DNA of 9,543 nt from an uncultured Spirochaetaceae bacterium (GTDB lineage: Bacteria; Spirochaetota; Spirochaetia; Treponematales; Treponemataceae): positions 1 to 9,543 of the forward strand of contig CALNCH010000082.1 in the NCBI GenBank assembly GCA_937875245.1, read 5' to 3'. The notes below the pieces were generated by a model. It ran no database searches, was not told the DNA's origin, and saw nothing but the letters and a program-made list of their open reading frames with translations. A program made the position numbers and the translations under genes. This document shows, piece by piece, positions 1 through 7,404 of the stretch (position 1 is the stretch's first letter; each line of letters begins with the position of its first letter).

Positions 1-665
1 ATAGAACCGAAAACATCGTATCCTACCAATAATAATTGTTTTCCTAAACTATCTGTAGAAGTACCTAAAAGACCTGCTGCAACTGTGGAAGCAATTGCAT
101 ATAAAATAAGAGCAACCGCATCGTCCATAGCAACTACTCCAAGTATGGTAGAAGTCAATGGGCCTCGAGTTCTATTTTCACGTAAAACATCAGTGGTAGC
201 AGCAGGAGCTGTTGCAGATGAAATTGCTCCTAAAATAAGACCTAAAGCCAGAGAAGTATTAAAATCTTTTGTTATTAAATAAGAAACTCCGGTAACAGCT
301 ATACTTACAACAAAAAAAGGAACGATTGATTCAAAAAGTAAGATACCTACAAACTGTTTACCATATTTTTTTAAGGTAGAACCTTTTAATTCCCCACCAA
401 TAAGAAACCCTATTAAGGAAAGAGCAACAGAAGAAAGAGGATCCATTGCATCAATAACCTTGGCAGATAAAATCTGAAATCCTGATTGACCAATTAGAAT
501 ACCTATTACAATATACCCAACAACCTGTGGAAATTTCAGTCTTTGAAAAAGATGTCCACCTAAGGCACCTAATAAAAGGATTAAGCCTAATAAAAGGATT
601 AAGTTAGCACTTTCTAACGTATCAAAATGCATGAAAGCGGGTAAAACTTCTGCTAATTTATTCAT
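1..665 (-). CDS. Cation:proton antiporter (Na+/H+ exchanger fold), N-terminal part, cut by window edge
   Basis: Membrane antiporter that exchanges a monovalent cation (Na+ or K+) for protons. The 221 codons seen read as closely spaced hydrophobic helices. The first helix (about residues 20-37) is followed by FPQVVGYIVIGILIG, typical of the Na_H_Exchanger family. TAPAAT (residues 152-157) fits the broken helix 4. VVAMDDAVALIL carries an Asp pair at 181-182; in the CPA2 group such a DD pair marks electrogenic exchangers, while KefB/KefC-type K+ efflux proteins have QD here. That assignment is inference from the motif. The start ATG (665-663) is the first Met before MNKLAEVLPAF and has no Shine-Dalgarno site; see the promoter entry. 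The C-terminal half, and any TrkA-type regulatory domain, lie outside the window. It follows the Hsp20 gene on the same strand but has its own promoter after the Hsp20 terminator. Confidence 0.88.
   Translation of the reverse strand, partial: MNKLAEVLPAFMHFDTLESANLILLLGLILLLGALGGHLFQRLKFPQVVGYIVIGILIGQSGFQILSAKVIDAMDPLSSVALSLIGFLIGGELKGSTLKKYGKQFVGILLFESIVPFFVVSIAVTGVSYLITKDFNTSLALGLILGAISSATAPAATTDVLRENRTRGPLTSTILGVVAMDDAVALILYAIASTVAAGLLGTSTDSLGKQLLLVGYDVFGS
568..603. repeat. Perfect 18-bp tandem duplication inside the antiporter gene
   Basis: CCTAATAAAAGGATTAAG occurs twice without a gap (568-585 and 586-603). As 18 is divisible by three, the frame is kept, and the first transmembrane helix gains a repeated LILLLG hexapeptide (about residues 22-33). 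It looks like a slippage duplication. Confidence 0.95.
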
Positions 666-692
666 GTCAGAATTATATCAATTTTGATATAA
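666..692 (-). promoter_or_regulatory. Antiporter promoter: extended -10 within a 20-bp palindrome, start codon at predicted +1
   Basis: On the minus strand TGATATAAT (680-672) is a consensus extended -10 (TGnTATAAT). No good -35 is present: 17 bases upstream reads TGGTAT. Six bases separate the -10 from the ATG at 665, so transcription should begin at or next to the start codon, giving a leaderless message. This agrees with the lack of a Shine-Dalgarno site. TTATATCAA (673-681) and TTGATATAA (684-692) form a perfect inverted repeat with 2 central bases that covers the -10, where a bound repressor would block polymerase. The elements are seen; their function is inferred. Confidence 0.6.
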
Positions 693-708
693 ATATACCA
701 TCTATAAT

Positions 709-746
709 GAAAAAAAAGCCCGTCTGAGAGGAGGCTTCAGACGGGC
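709..746 (-). terminator. Intrinsic terminator of the Hsp20 gene
   Basis: A perfect 10-bp GC-rich stem (GCCCGTCTGA at 718-727 with TCAGACGGGC at 737-746) has a 9-base loop. Read on the minus strand it is followed at once by eight T (717-710). It starts 27 bases after the Hsp20 stop codon and ends before the antiporter promoter, so it separates the two minus-strand genes. This is a textbook rho-independent terminator. Confidence 0.95.
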
Positions 747-773
747 AAGGAGATATATAAACTATGCTATATG

Positions 774-1199
774 CTATGCTTTAATTGCTATTGCTCGTGC
801 CTGAGTTTCAGGGCGACGAGGGATATCAATGGTTAATAAACCATTTGCAAAATGTGCTTCTACTTTTTCTGAATCAATATCTTCAGGAAGTGTAAAACTT
901 CTACTAAAGGAAGTTACACGTCTTTCTTTGACAAGCCAAGCACCTTCTTTCTTTTCTTCTTTTGTATCTTCTTTTGTTTTAGAAGTGATAGACAATACTC
1001 TGTCTTTCAAACTAATATCAACATCTTTATCAGAAAAGCCTGGAAGCTCCATATCAAGAATGTATTTATCCTTTGCTTCTAATACATCAACTCGTGGTAC
1101 AATAGCTTTTTCTGTTTTTCCCATTTCTGGAAAGTTTCGGTCAAAAACATCGAAAAGATCTGATGTAAATCGTGGATTAAAAAATGATAATGTGTTCAT
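774..1199 (-). CDS. hsp20: Small heat shock protein, Hsp20/alpha-crystallin family
   Basis: ATP-independent chaperone of the cytoplasm that forms oligomers and holds unfolding proteins for refolding by DnaK/ClpB. The 141-residue length is normal for the family. The N-terminal arm (1-33) is rich in Phe (MNTLSFFNPRF). The alpha-crystallin domain spans about 34-128, with VPRVDVLEAKDKYILDMELPG at its start and the family signature ANGLLTIDIP at 118-127. The C-terminal tail has the I-x-I anchor (AIAIKA, 136-141) that docks onto neighbouring subunits. The reading frame stays open upstream to an ATG at 1283, but the start at 1199 is chosen because AGGAGG (1211-1206) lies 6 bases before it, homology begins there, and the sigma-54 promoter would start transcription downstream of 1283. 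The charged KTKEDTKEEKKEG loop (74-86) is ordinary. Expression is probably controlled by sigma-54. Confidence 0.95.
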   Translation of the reverse strand: MNTLSFFNPRFTSDLFDVFDRNFPEMGKTEKAIVPRVDVLEAKDKYILDMELPGFSDKDVDISLKDRVLSITSKTKEDTKEEKKEGAWLVKERRVTSFSRSFTLPEDIDSEKVEAHFANGLLTIDIPRRPETQARAIAIKA

Positions 1200-1205
1200 A
1201 AAGAA

Positions 1206-1264
1206 CCTCCTATAGTAACACCGTATTAACGGTTTAGTTAATGTTTTAAGCCTTATACAAGGCT
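1206..1264 (-). promoter_or_regulatory. Hsp20 5' leader with two small hairpins and Shine-Dalgarno site
   Basis: The predicted 69-base leader contains AGCCTT-GTAT-AAGGCT (1264-1249, 6-bp stem) and ACCGT-TAAT-ACGGT (1233-1220, 5-bp stem), then AGGAGG (1211-1206). Neither hairpin covers the Shine-Dalgarno site as drawn. In an alternative fold AGCCUU of the first hairpin could pair, with two G-U pairs, to AGGAGGUU, hiding the ribosome site. Small heat shock genes often have RNA thermometers; whether this is one cannot be decided by eye. Confidence 0.35.
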
Positions 1265-1278
1265 CACATTTATTACAT

Positions 1279-1295
1279 TGCAATTACCGTGCCAA
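1279..1295 (-). promoter_or_regulatory. Sigma-54 (RpoN) promoter of the Hsp20 gene
   Basis: The minus strand reads T-TGGCACG-GTAA-TTGCA from 1295 to 1279. It matches the -24/-12 consensus TGGCACG-N4-TTGCW at every position, with exactly 10 bases between the invariant GG (1293-1292) and GC (1281-1280). Predicted +1 is about 1268, leaving a 69-base leader to the ATG. The match and its place upstream of a same-strand gene make a chance hit unlikely. Such promoters need an AAA+ enhancer-binding activator; the inverted repeats at 1422-1440 and 1453-1473 lie about 160-195 bases upstream of +1, a plausible distance. Confidence 0.85.
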
Positions 1296-1421
1296 CTTTT
1301 AATATAAAATACAAAAAAATGTTAACTCTTTATTACATAAGGAATAACAGAAATTATTAACTGAGATAATTGGTTTAGTCTTTTGGTTTTAAATAAAAGC
1401 AGTACAATGCTATTGAACAAA

Positions 1422-1440
1422 TTTGATCAAGTGTATCAAA
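1422..1440. repeat. Inverted repeat TTTGAT-N7-ATCAAA in the divergent intergenic region
   Basis: Six-base arms TTTGAT (1422-1427) and ATCAAA (1435-1440) flank CAAGTGT. The left arm also overlaps the 8-bp palindrome TTGATCAA (1423-1430). In AT-rich DNA arms of this size can be chance, so a role as a binding site is only a possibility. Confidence 0.25.
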
Positions 1441-1452
1441 ATATTCACAATT

Positions 1453-1473
1453 ATTGTGTCAATATGACACAAT
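1453..1473. promoter_or_regulatory. Perfect palindrome with 9-bp arms, candidate operator or enhancer site
   Basis: ATTGTGTCA (1453-1461) and TGACACAAT (1465-1473) are exact reverse complements around ATA. The centre lies 70 bases before the MATE start codon and about 195 bases upstream of the predicted Hsp20 start. It could be an operator for the plus-strand operon: ATGACA at 1464-1469 is one base from the -35 consensus, although no good -10 follows at the right distance. It could also be an enhancer for the sigma-54 activator of Hsp20. It lacks a T-run and is too far from a gene end to be a terminator. Confidence 0.55.
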
Positions 1474-1532
1474 CGAAAAGAAAAAGCTTAAAAATTGGAC
1501 TATATGTATTTACTTAAAAAGGGCTTTGGGAT

Positions 1533-2879
1533 ATGTTCAATTTAATGACAAAAGATTTAACTGAGGGGAAACCTTTAACTTTAATACTGGGGTTTTCTCT
1601 ACCCTTACTTGGGGGATATGTATTTCAACAGTTTTATAATGTTGTAGATACTGTTATTGTTGGTAGGTTTTTAGGAAAAGAAAGTTTAGCTGCCCTTGGG
1701 GCAACTGGATCTGTAAATTTTTTAATTATTGGTTTTTGCATGGGTATTTGTAGTGGATTTTCAATTCCAATTGCACAAAAATACGGTGCTAAAGACTATA
1801 AAACTATGCGTCAAATGGTAGCTTCTACAATTCATCTGGGCGTTTTTTTTTCAATAGTAGTAACTACCCTTACCTTACTTTTTTGTCGTCCTTTGCTTCG
1901 ACTTATGCTTACCCCAGAGAATATAATAGGGCCAGCCTCTGATTATATCAGTATTATTTTTGCAGGTATTCCAGTAGTTTTTTTGTACAATATTTTGGCT
2001 GGAATTCTTCGATCTTTGGGTGATAGTAAAACTCCTCTTATTTTTCTTATAATTTCATCTGTATTAAATATTTTTTTAGATTTACTTTTTATTCTTGTGT
2101 TTAATTTTGGAGTTAAAGGGGCAGCTATCGCAACCGTACTTTCTCAAGGTGTATCTGGAATTCTTTGTCTTATATATATGCATAAAAATTTTGAGATATT
2201 AAGATTACGTAAAGATGATAGAAAGATAAGAACTAATCATTTGTTAGTGCTTTGTGCTAATGGTGTTCCTATGGGATTACAGTATTCTATTACCGCAATA
2301 GGAAGTGTTATTTTACAGACTTCTGTAAACTCCTTAGGTTCAGATGTTGTGGCAGCTGTGGCTGCAGCCCAAAAAATAAATATCTTTTTTTGCTGTCCTT
2401 TTGATGCATTGGGAACAACAATGGCAACTTGGGGTGGACAAAATTTAGGAGCAAGAAAACTGGAGAGGTTAAAAAGTGGCTTATATGCATGTTGCTTTTT
2501 AGGATTTATTTATTCTATTTTGGGTTTCTTAATAATGTTCCTTTTTGGAGATACGTTGGGGTTACTTTTTGTATCTAGTAGTGAAGTTGAAATATTAGAA
2601 GATATTCGGTTATTTTTAGTAATTGTTAGTTCTTTTTATTTTTTATTGGCATTAGTAAATATTGTCCGTTTTTTAATACAAGGAATGGGATTTAGTTCTT
2701 TAGCGATTATGTCAGGAGTTTTGGAAATGATAGCCAGGACTGTAACTGGTGTATTTGTTGTTACTACCTTCGGTTACCTTGGTGTTTGCTTTGCCTCTCC
2801 TTTTGCATGGCTTTTAGCTGATTGTTTTTTAATACCAGCTTTTATATGGTGTTATAAAAAACTACAAAAAGAATGGTAA
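1533..2879 (+). CDS. MATE family multidrug/metabolite efflux transporter
   Basis: Inner-membrane exporter of the MATE family, which moves cationic drugs or metabolites out in exchange for Na+ or H+. Its 448 residues match the usual 440-460, and the hydrophobic pattern fits 12 helices in two six-helix halves. The N-terminal segment from TEGKPLTLILGFSLPLL through FQQFYNVVDTVIVGRFLG to LAALGATGS is the family hallmark, and FAGIPVVFLYNILAGILRSLGDSKTPL follows in the first half. The second half has GVPMGLQYS and ATWGGQNLGA. The substrate cannot be read from sequence. The ATG at 1533 is preceded by AAAAAGGG with 9 bases of spacing; a second ATG at 1545 has no such site. It is first of four same-strand genes, 31 bases before the cyclase gene, and a 21-bp palindrome lies upstream. 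Confidence 0.93.
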   Translation: MFNLMTKDLTEGKPLTLILGFSLPLLGGYVFQQFYNVVDTVIVGRFLGKESLAALGATGSVNFLIIGFCMGICSGFSIPIAQKYGAKDYKTMRQMVASTIHLGVFFSIVVTTLTLLFCRPLLRLMLTPENIIGPASDYISIIFAGIPVVFLYNILAGILRSLGDSKTPLIFLIISSVLNIFLDLLFILVFNFGVKGAAIATVLSQGVSGILCLIYMHKNFEILRLRKDDRKIRTNHLLVLCANGVPMGLQYSITAIGSVILQTSVNSLGSDVVAAVAAAQKINIFFCCPFDALGTTMATWGGQNLGARKLERLKSGLYACCFLGFIYSILGFLIMFLFGDTLGLLFVSSSEVEILEDIRLFLVIVSSFYFLLALVNIVRFLIQGMGFSSLAIMSGVLEMIARTVTGVFVVTTFGYLGVCFASPFAWLLADCFLIPAFIWCYKKLQKEW

Positions 2880-2910
2880 TATTTATGATATACTAGTGGC
2901 CGAGGGTTCT

Positions 2911-5832
2911 ATGAACAAAGATTCACCACTAAGATTTTGTAAACTTTTTTGTATCCTATCTCTGTTGAGCACGGTCAATGCCCAGTCAAAAATTGCGGTT
3001 GGGTATTTCCCCTTAGAAAATTTTAATAAACTTGATTCCTCAGGGAATGTACGTGGATATAATGTTGATTATTTAAATAAGATAGGGGAATATACCAACT
3101 GGGAATACACCTTTATTGAATATAATAGTTGGAGTTCTGCTTTAGAAGGAATGAAAAAGAAAGAAATCCAACTACTTGCCCCAGTACCCTTTACTTTAGA
3201 TAAAGCAAAACTTTTCGATTATCCTTCTTTTCCCATTGGACGTGAATTTGGGGCAATGCTCACTTTAAACACAAAAGCAGAATATTCTTATGAAAATTTT
3301 AATTCCCTTGATAATATAACAGTAGGGGTTGAGGTTGATTTTATTTTTTTATCTTTTTTTGAAGAATATAAAAAAAAACATAAATTTACTGCTACATATA
3401 AATATTATGAAAATACAAAAAATTTAGTAGATGCTTTATATAAAGGTGAAGTTGATGTTATTTTAACAAGCTTGATGAATATGGATAAGAACATGAAATT
3501 GCTTGCTCGATTTGGTGTCTCTCCTTCTTATTATCTGGTTGAAAAGGGTAATCATCAACTTCTTACAGAGTTGAACGAGGCATTACAAAAAATACAAATA
3601 CAAAATCCGTTATTTGAACATCAACTTATTGAAACATACTTATGGTCTTATAAAATAGATCCATTAACCAAAATGGAATTAGATTTTCTTCAAAAATTAC
3701 CAGTTTTGACTATTGGGTGCATTTCTAATCAAGAACCCCTGTCTTTTGTGGATGAAACAGGTGAAGTAAGAGGAATTACTCGGGATATCTTAGAATTAAT
3801 CTCAAAAAAAACAGGAATAAATTTTTCTTACTTTCCATTACCTACCGGTGCAATTAATTATGATTTTCTCACAGAAAATAAAATTTCGTTGGTAGCGTCA
3901 GTAGAGAACAATGAATTAAATGCTCATTCTCCCAGATTGCTTCTTTCAAATCCTTATATTTCAACACAAAAAGTTGTAGTAGCACGGAAAGGAGAAAATG
4001 TAGAAATTAACCAAGCAAAAAAAATGGGATTAGTTACTGGTTCAAAAAACTTTATTACTCAATTACAAGAAAAGTATCCACTCTTTGAGATGATTTTTTA
4101 TGAAAATATTGAAGAAGGGCTTAACGCAGTATCCTCTAGAGAAATAGATTACCTGATACAAAATCAATATGCTTTAGAACGATTGATGGTGAAGCCACAA
4201 TATAATAACTTAGTAATTATTCCAAAAGAAGGTTTTGAAGATGTTTTGTGTATTTCTCTTCTCTTACAACAAGAAGATGATTATTTAAATGCAATTATTA
4301 GAGATCCCCGGTTAATATCAATTATAAATAAGGGTATTGCAAACTTAACAAAAGAAGAAATAGATAGCATAATCATCCAAAATACTTTTTTTCGCCAATA
4401 TATTTATAATTATAAAGACGTTTTATATGAATATAGAATTGTTATAGTACTCATTGTAATTCTAATTATTTCTTTAGTTGTTTTCTTTATTATCTCTCAT
4501 TTATTAAATAAGAAAAATATCGAAATAATTAGGAAGAGCGAAAAGAAATTACTAAACATTACTAGTAATATCAATGGAGGCGTGGTAGTCCTTATTCCAA
4601 ACGAAGGATTGTCTATTCATTTTGCAAATGAAGGTTTTTTTCGACTCTTGCAGTATACAAAGGAGGAGTATTATACAGAATATCAACAGGAGTTTATTAC
4701 TATAGTTCATCCTGAAGATTTACCTCGTTTAAGGAATTTGATTAATACCCATAAGGCTAATGATGAACAAATATCCACTGAAGTGAGAATTCGGTGTAAA
4801 AATGGTAATTATCTATCTTCTTTATTTAATGGAACCTTCTCAAAAAAAGAAAATGGGTTGTTTGAAATAAATTGTGTTATTACTGATATTTCAAATCAAA
4901 AACGTATGATGGAACAGCTAGAATTACAACAACAGCGTTATGAAGTTATTATCAATAGAACACAAGAAATAATTTTTGATATCGATTTATTAGTTTCTAA
5001 TACAGTTATCTCTGCAAACTTTGAAAAAAAATTTGGCTGGACAATTCCCTATGTATTTTCATTTACTGATTTAGCCCAGGCATGGCATGTTTGTCCTGAA
5101 GATTCTATTGAATTTACTGAATTATTTTATAAATTGTTGTCTCCTTCAAATATTGGGTTTTATCCAGTTATTGACGCAGATGCTACAATACGAATTATGA
5201 CAAAAGCTCATATTCCTATATGGTGTAATATTTCTATTCACTCTATACAAAAAAACCGAGTACCAATTCGTATCATTGGTCGTATATACGATGTAGACAG
5301 TGAAAAAAAAGAAAAAATGCAACTTGTGGAAACGGCAGGTAAAGACAAATTAACTGGTTTGTATCGAAAAGAAACTTTTTACGAGATGGTGGAAAAGTGT
5401 TTAAAAGCAGAAAAAAGTATAACCGGTGCCTTATTATTTTTAGATTTAGATAATTTTAAAAGCATAAATGATGTGTTTGGACATATGAAAGGGGATGAAG
5501 TACTTTTTGAAACCGCAGAGAAATTGCAAATTATTTTTTCAAATATTGATATTTTATCTCGGTTTGGAGGAGATGAATTTTGTGTTTTTATAAAAAACAT
5601 CCCTCATGAAACTCTTTTGTCAAAGTTGGATTGGACTTTGGAAAAGTTACGCCGTACATATCGAGAAGGGAAGAATGAAGTTTTGGTAACTACTAGTATT
5701 GGAGTTGCATTAATACCAGAGAATGGACAAATTGTTGTTGAATTGTTGGCTAAAGCAGATAACGCTTTGTACGAGTCCAAGCAAAAGGGCAAGAATCAGT
5801 ATACCTTTTATACTCCCGATAAAAACAAATAA
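2911..5832 (+). CDS. Membrane diguanylate cyclase with two periplasmic solute-binding domains, two PAS domains and GGDEF
   Basis: Predicted sensor enzyme making cyclic di-GMP from two GTP in response to an extracellular solute. Numbering from the ATG at 2911 (973 residues): signal peptide about 1-24 (cut after STVNA); two bacterial family 3 solute-binding domains at about 27-245 and 264-475, each with a strand like KIAVGYFP or LTIGCISNQEPLSF and a GxVRG motif; transmembrane helix about 509-530; PAS domains about 542-660 and 675-798; GGDEF domain 810-968. The Mg-binding DLDNFK and the active-site GGDEF (886-890) are intact. The inhibitory RxxD site nine residues before GGDEF reads SNID, so its Arg is missing and product feedback is likely lost. 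The frame also allows a GTG at 2896, but GAGGG (2902-2906) fits the ATG. Family 3 domains usually bind amino acids; the ligand here is unknown. It lies between the transporter and CotH genes. Confidence 0.93.
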   Translation: MNKDSPLRFCKLFCILSLLSTVNAQSKIAVGYFPLENFNKLDSSGNVRGYNVDYLNKIGEYTNWEYTFIEYNSWSSALEGMKKKEIQLLAPVPFTLDKAKLFDYPSFPIGREFGAMLTLNTKAEYSYENFNSLDNITVGVEVDFIFLSFFEEYKKKHKFTATYKYYENTKNLVDALYKGEVDVILTSLMNMDKNMKLLARFGVSPSYYLVEKGNHQLLTELNEALQKIQIQNPLFEHQLIETYLWSYKIDPLTKMELDFLQKLPVLTIGCISNQEPLSFVDETGEVRGITRDILELISKKTGINFSYFPLPTGAINYDFLTENKISLVASVENNELNAHSPRLLLSNPYISTQKVVVARKGENVEINQAKKMGLVTGSKNFITQLQEKYPLFEMIFYENIEEGLNAVSSREIDYLIQNQYALERLMVKPQYNNLVIIPKEGFEDVLCISLLLQQEDDYLNAIIRDPRLISIINKGIANLTKEEIDSIIIQNTFFRQYIYNYKDVLYEYRIVIVLIVILIISLVVFFIISHLLNKKNIEIIRKSEKKLLNITSNINGGVVVLIPNEGLSIHFANEGFFRLLQYTKEEYYTEYQQEFITIVHPEDLPRLRNLINTHKANDEQISTEVRIRCKNGNYLSSLFNGTFSKKENGLFEINCVITDISNQKRMMEQLELQQQRYEVIINRTQEIIFDIDLLVSNTVISANFEKKFGWTIPYVFSFTDLAQAWHVCPEDSIEFTELFYKLLSPSNIGFYPVIDADATIRIMTKAHIPIWCNISIHSIQKNRVPIRIIGRIYDVDSEKKEKMQLVETAGKDKLTGLYRKETFYEMVEKCLKAEKSITGALLFLDLDNFKSINDVFGHMKGDEVLFETAEKLQIIFSNIDILSRFGGDEFCVFIKNIPHETLLSKLDWTLEKLRRTYREGKNEVLVTTSIGVALIPENGQIVVELLAKADNALYESKQKGKNQYTFYTPDKNK

Positions 5833-5901
5833 ACCGTTTTACTTATTAAATTTCCTATGTTAGACTGTATTAAATTCAGTTAGAAGTAAAGGTATTTTCA
5901 C

Positions 5902-7404
5902 ATGGCACAAAAAGTAAAAAAAATAGTTTTAGCAGTATTTATCTGCTTTATATCTTTTGTGGTTTTTGCACAGGTTGCACAACAAAAAGATCCCGATGTT
6001 ATTTATCCAAAACCCTTTGAAACAAGAAATGAAAATTTGGATTTCATTTTTAGCAATGACGAAATGAGTTTTATCACTTTGCAATTTACTGGAAGTGAAT
6101 GGAATACTCTTTTAGAGTATTACGATATGAATCCTAAAAATGAAACTTGCATACATGGTGATTTTATCTTTACCAAAGGAAATTATACCTGGGAAATAAA
6201 AGACGTTGGTGTTCGTTTACGTGGTAATACCAGCAGAGTGCGGCCTGAAAATGTAAATAAAGCTGGAAAGCATGAATACCTTCAAGCTCATTTTAAAGTA
6301 GATTTTGAAGAATGGATTTCTGATGATGAGCCAGAACGACGATTAGCGGATTGTATAAAAGGATTAAACTTAAAACGATTTAAAGATGATCCCACTTATG
6401 TTAGAGAAGTGTATGGCTACGATTTATTTAGAAAAAATGGGATATGGACGGCTCCTCGGGCTGGATACACTAATGTTACTATTATTATTATTGATATGGA
6501 TGAAAATGGAACAAAGAAATCTACTGAGGTTCTAAATTATGGTGTGTATTCCATGATTGAAGAGATAAACAAACAGTTTTTAAAAGCACGAACTACTAGT
6601 GAAAAGGGTGGAAATTTAACTTCAAATAAAGGTGACTTATGGAAATGTTTATGGCCAGCTCCTTTAATGCCAAAGGTTGGAAATTTTGGTGTGGAAGAAG
6701 TAAGTTTGAAGGAAGTTGAAAGCCAACGCTTTAGTTATGATTTGAAAACAAACAAAGAAAAGCTTAATTCTTCTGCTGATTCATTTAAAGTTTTTATGGA
6801 GGAATTAAATTCTCTTAAAACAGATACTCCAGAAAATATTGCAATCACAAAAAAGTGGTATGAAGAGAAAATGGATGTTGATTTGTTTATTAAAACCTAT
6901 GCTATTAATGTGTTATTAGGGATGTGGGATGATTATTGGAATAACCAAAATAATTATTATTTGTACTTTGATAACAAGGGAAAAGTGTATTTTATTCCCT
7001 ACGACTATGATAACATTTTGGGTGTAAGCATTGATAAAATGGATAGTGGAACTCAAAATCCTTTGAAGTGGGGTATTTTTGAGGTTGGTAAAAGGCCTCT
7101 AATGGAAAAATTACTGGGGGTACCAGAATTTAATGGGAAATATAGACAGTACTTATTGGAATTGAGCAATGAAGACAGTTTTTTCACTTATTCTGCAAGT
7201 ATTGATCGAATCAAAAAATGGCAAACCATGGTAACTCCTTATATTTTTAGTAAAAACTTAACATATAAAGATACCTATAAAAAGATTGCTGATTTCCCTG
7301 CTGAGTGGGGTACTACTGGAAAATACCGCCTTCTTTCTAATTCAGCTAAAACTAACTTTTTTAAAGTAAAGGCTGCTACTATACAAAAATATTGTGGTGA
7401 ATAA
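5902..7404 (+). CDS. Secreted CotH-type kinase-fold protein
   Basis: Member of the CotH family, named after the Bacillus spore-coat protein kinase and also found as secreted or surface proteins in non-spore-formers. Length 500. A type I signal peptide (1-23, cut after VVFA) sends it out of the cytoplasm. Family landmarks in order: GVRLRGNTSR (103-112), GLNLKRFKDDPTYVRE (154-169), GVYSMIEEIN (214-223), DDYWNNQNNYYLYFDN (343-358) and FIPYDYDN (364-371), whose two Asp match the metal-binding DxD of CotH kinases. The active-site residues therefore look kept, but no target can be named. AAAGG (5888-5892) sits 9 bases before the ATG. It begins 69 bases after the cyclase gene with no clear terminator between, and its stop overlaps the next start (TAATG). 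Placement beside a cyclic di-GMP sensor suggests a cell-surface role; this is inference. Confidence 0.88.
   Translation: MAQKVKKIVLAVFICFISFVVFAQVAQQKDPDVIYPKPFETRNENLDFIFSNDEMSFITLQFTGSEWNTLLEYYDMNPKNETCIHGDFIFTKGNYTWEIKDVGVRLRGNTSRVRPENVNKAGKHEYLQAHFKVDFEEWISDDEPERRLADCIKGLNLKRFKDDPTYVREVYGYDLFRKNGIWTAPRAGYTNVTIIIIDMDENGTKKSTEVLNYGVYSMIEEINKQFLKARTTSEKGGNLTSNKGDLWKCLWPAPLMPKVGNFGVEEVSLKEVESQRFSYDLKTNKEKLNSSADSFKVFMEELNSLKTDTPENIAITKKWYEEKMDVDLFIKTYAINVLLGMWDDYWNNQNNYYLYFDNKGKVYFIPYDYDNILGVSIDKMDSGTQNPLKWGIFEVGKRPLMEKLLGVPEFNGKYRQYLLELSNEDSFFTYSASIDRIKKWQTMVTPYIFSKNLTYKDTYKKIADFPAEWGTTGKYRLLSNSAKTNFFKVKAATIQKYCGE

Noticed and set aside
85..282. Plus-strand open frame of 65 codons
   Set aside because: Lies wholly opposite the antiporter gene, whose protein has clear family motifs; the plus-strand product resembles nothing.
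703..783. Plus-strand TATAAT (703-708), AAGGAG (747-752) and a six-codon frame from 763
   Set aside because: No -35 at a workable distance, the transcript would start directly into the terminator hairpin, and the frame encodes only MLYAML. Most likely a by-product of the terminator and the Hsp20 end.
1200..1283. Longer Hsp20 reading frame starting at the ATG at 1283, adding 28 residues
   Set aside because: The extra residues do not resemble Hsp20, no ribosome site precedes that ATG, the sigma-54 -12 box lies on it, and predicted transcription starts downstream at about 1268.
2896..2910. GTG start for the diguanylate cyclase
   Set aside because: GAGGG at 2902-2906 would lie inside the coding sequence and serves the ATG at 2911 well; the signal peptide also begins more naturally there.
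5833..5901. Possible terminator or promoter between the cyclase and CotH genes
   Set aside because: Only a 4-bp inverted match (ACTG/CAGT) and AT-rich runs are present; neither a stable stem with a T-run nor a paired -35/-10 could be supported.
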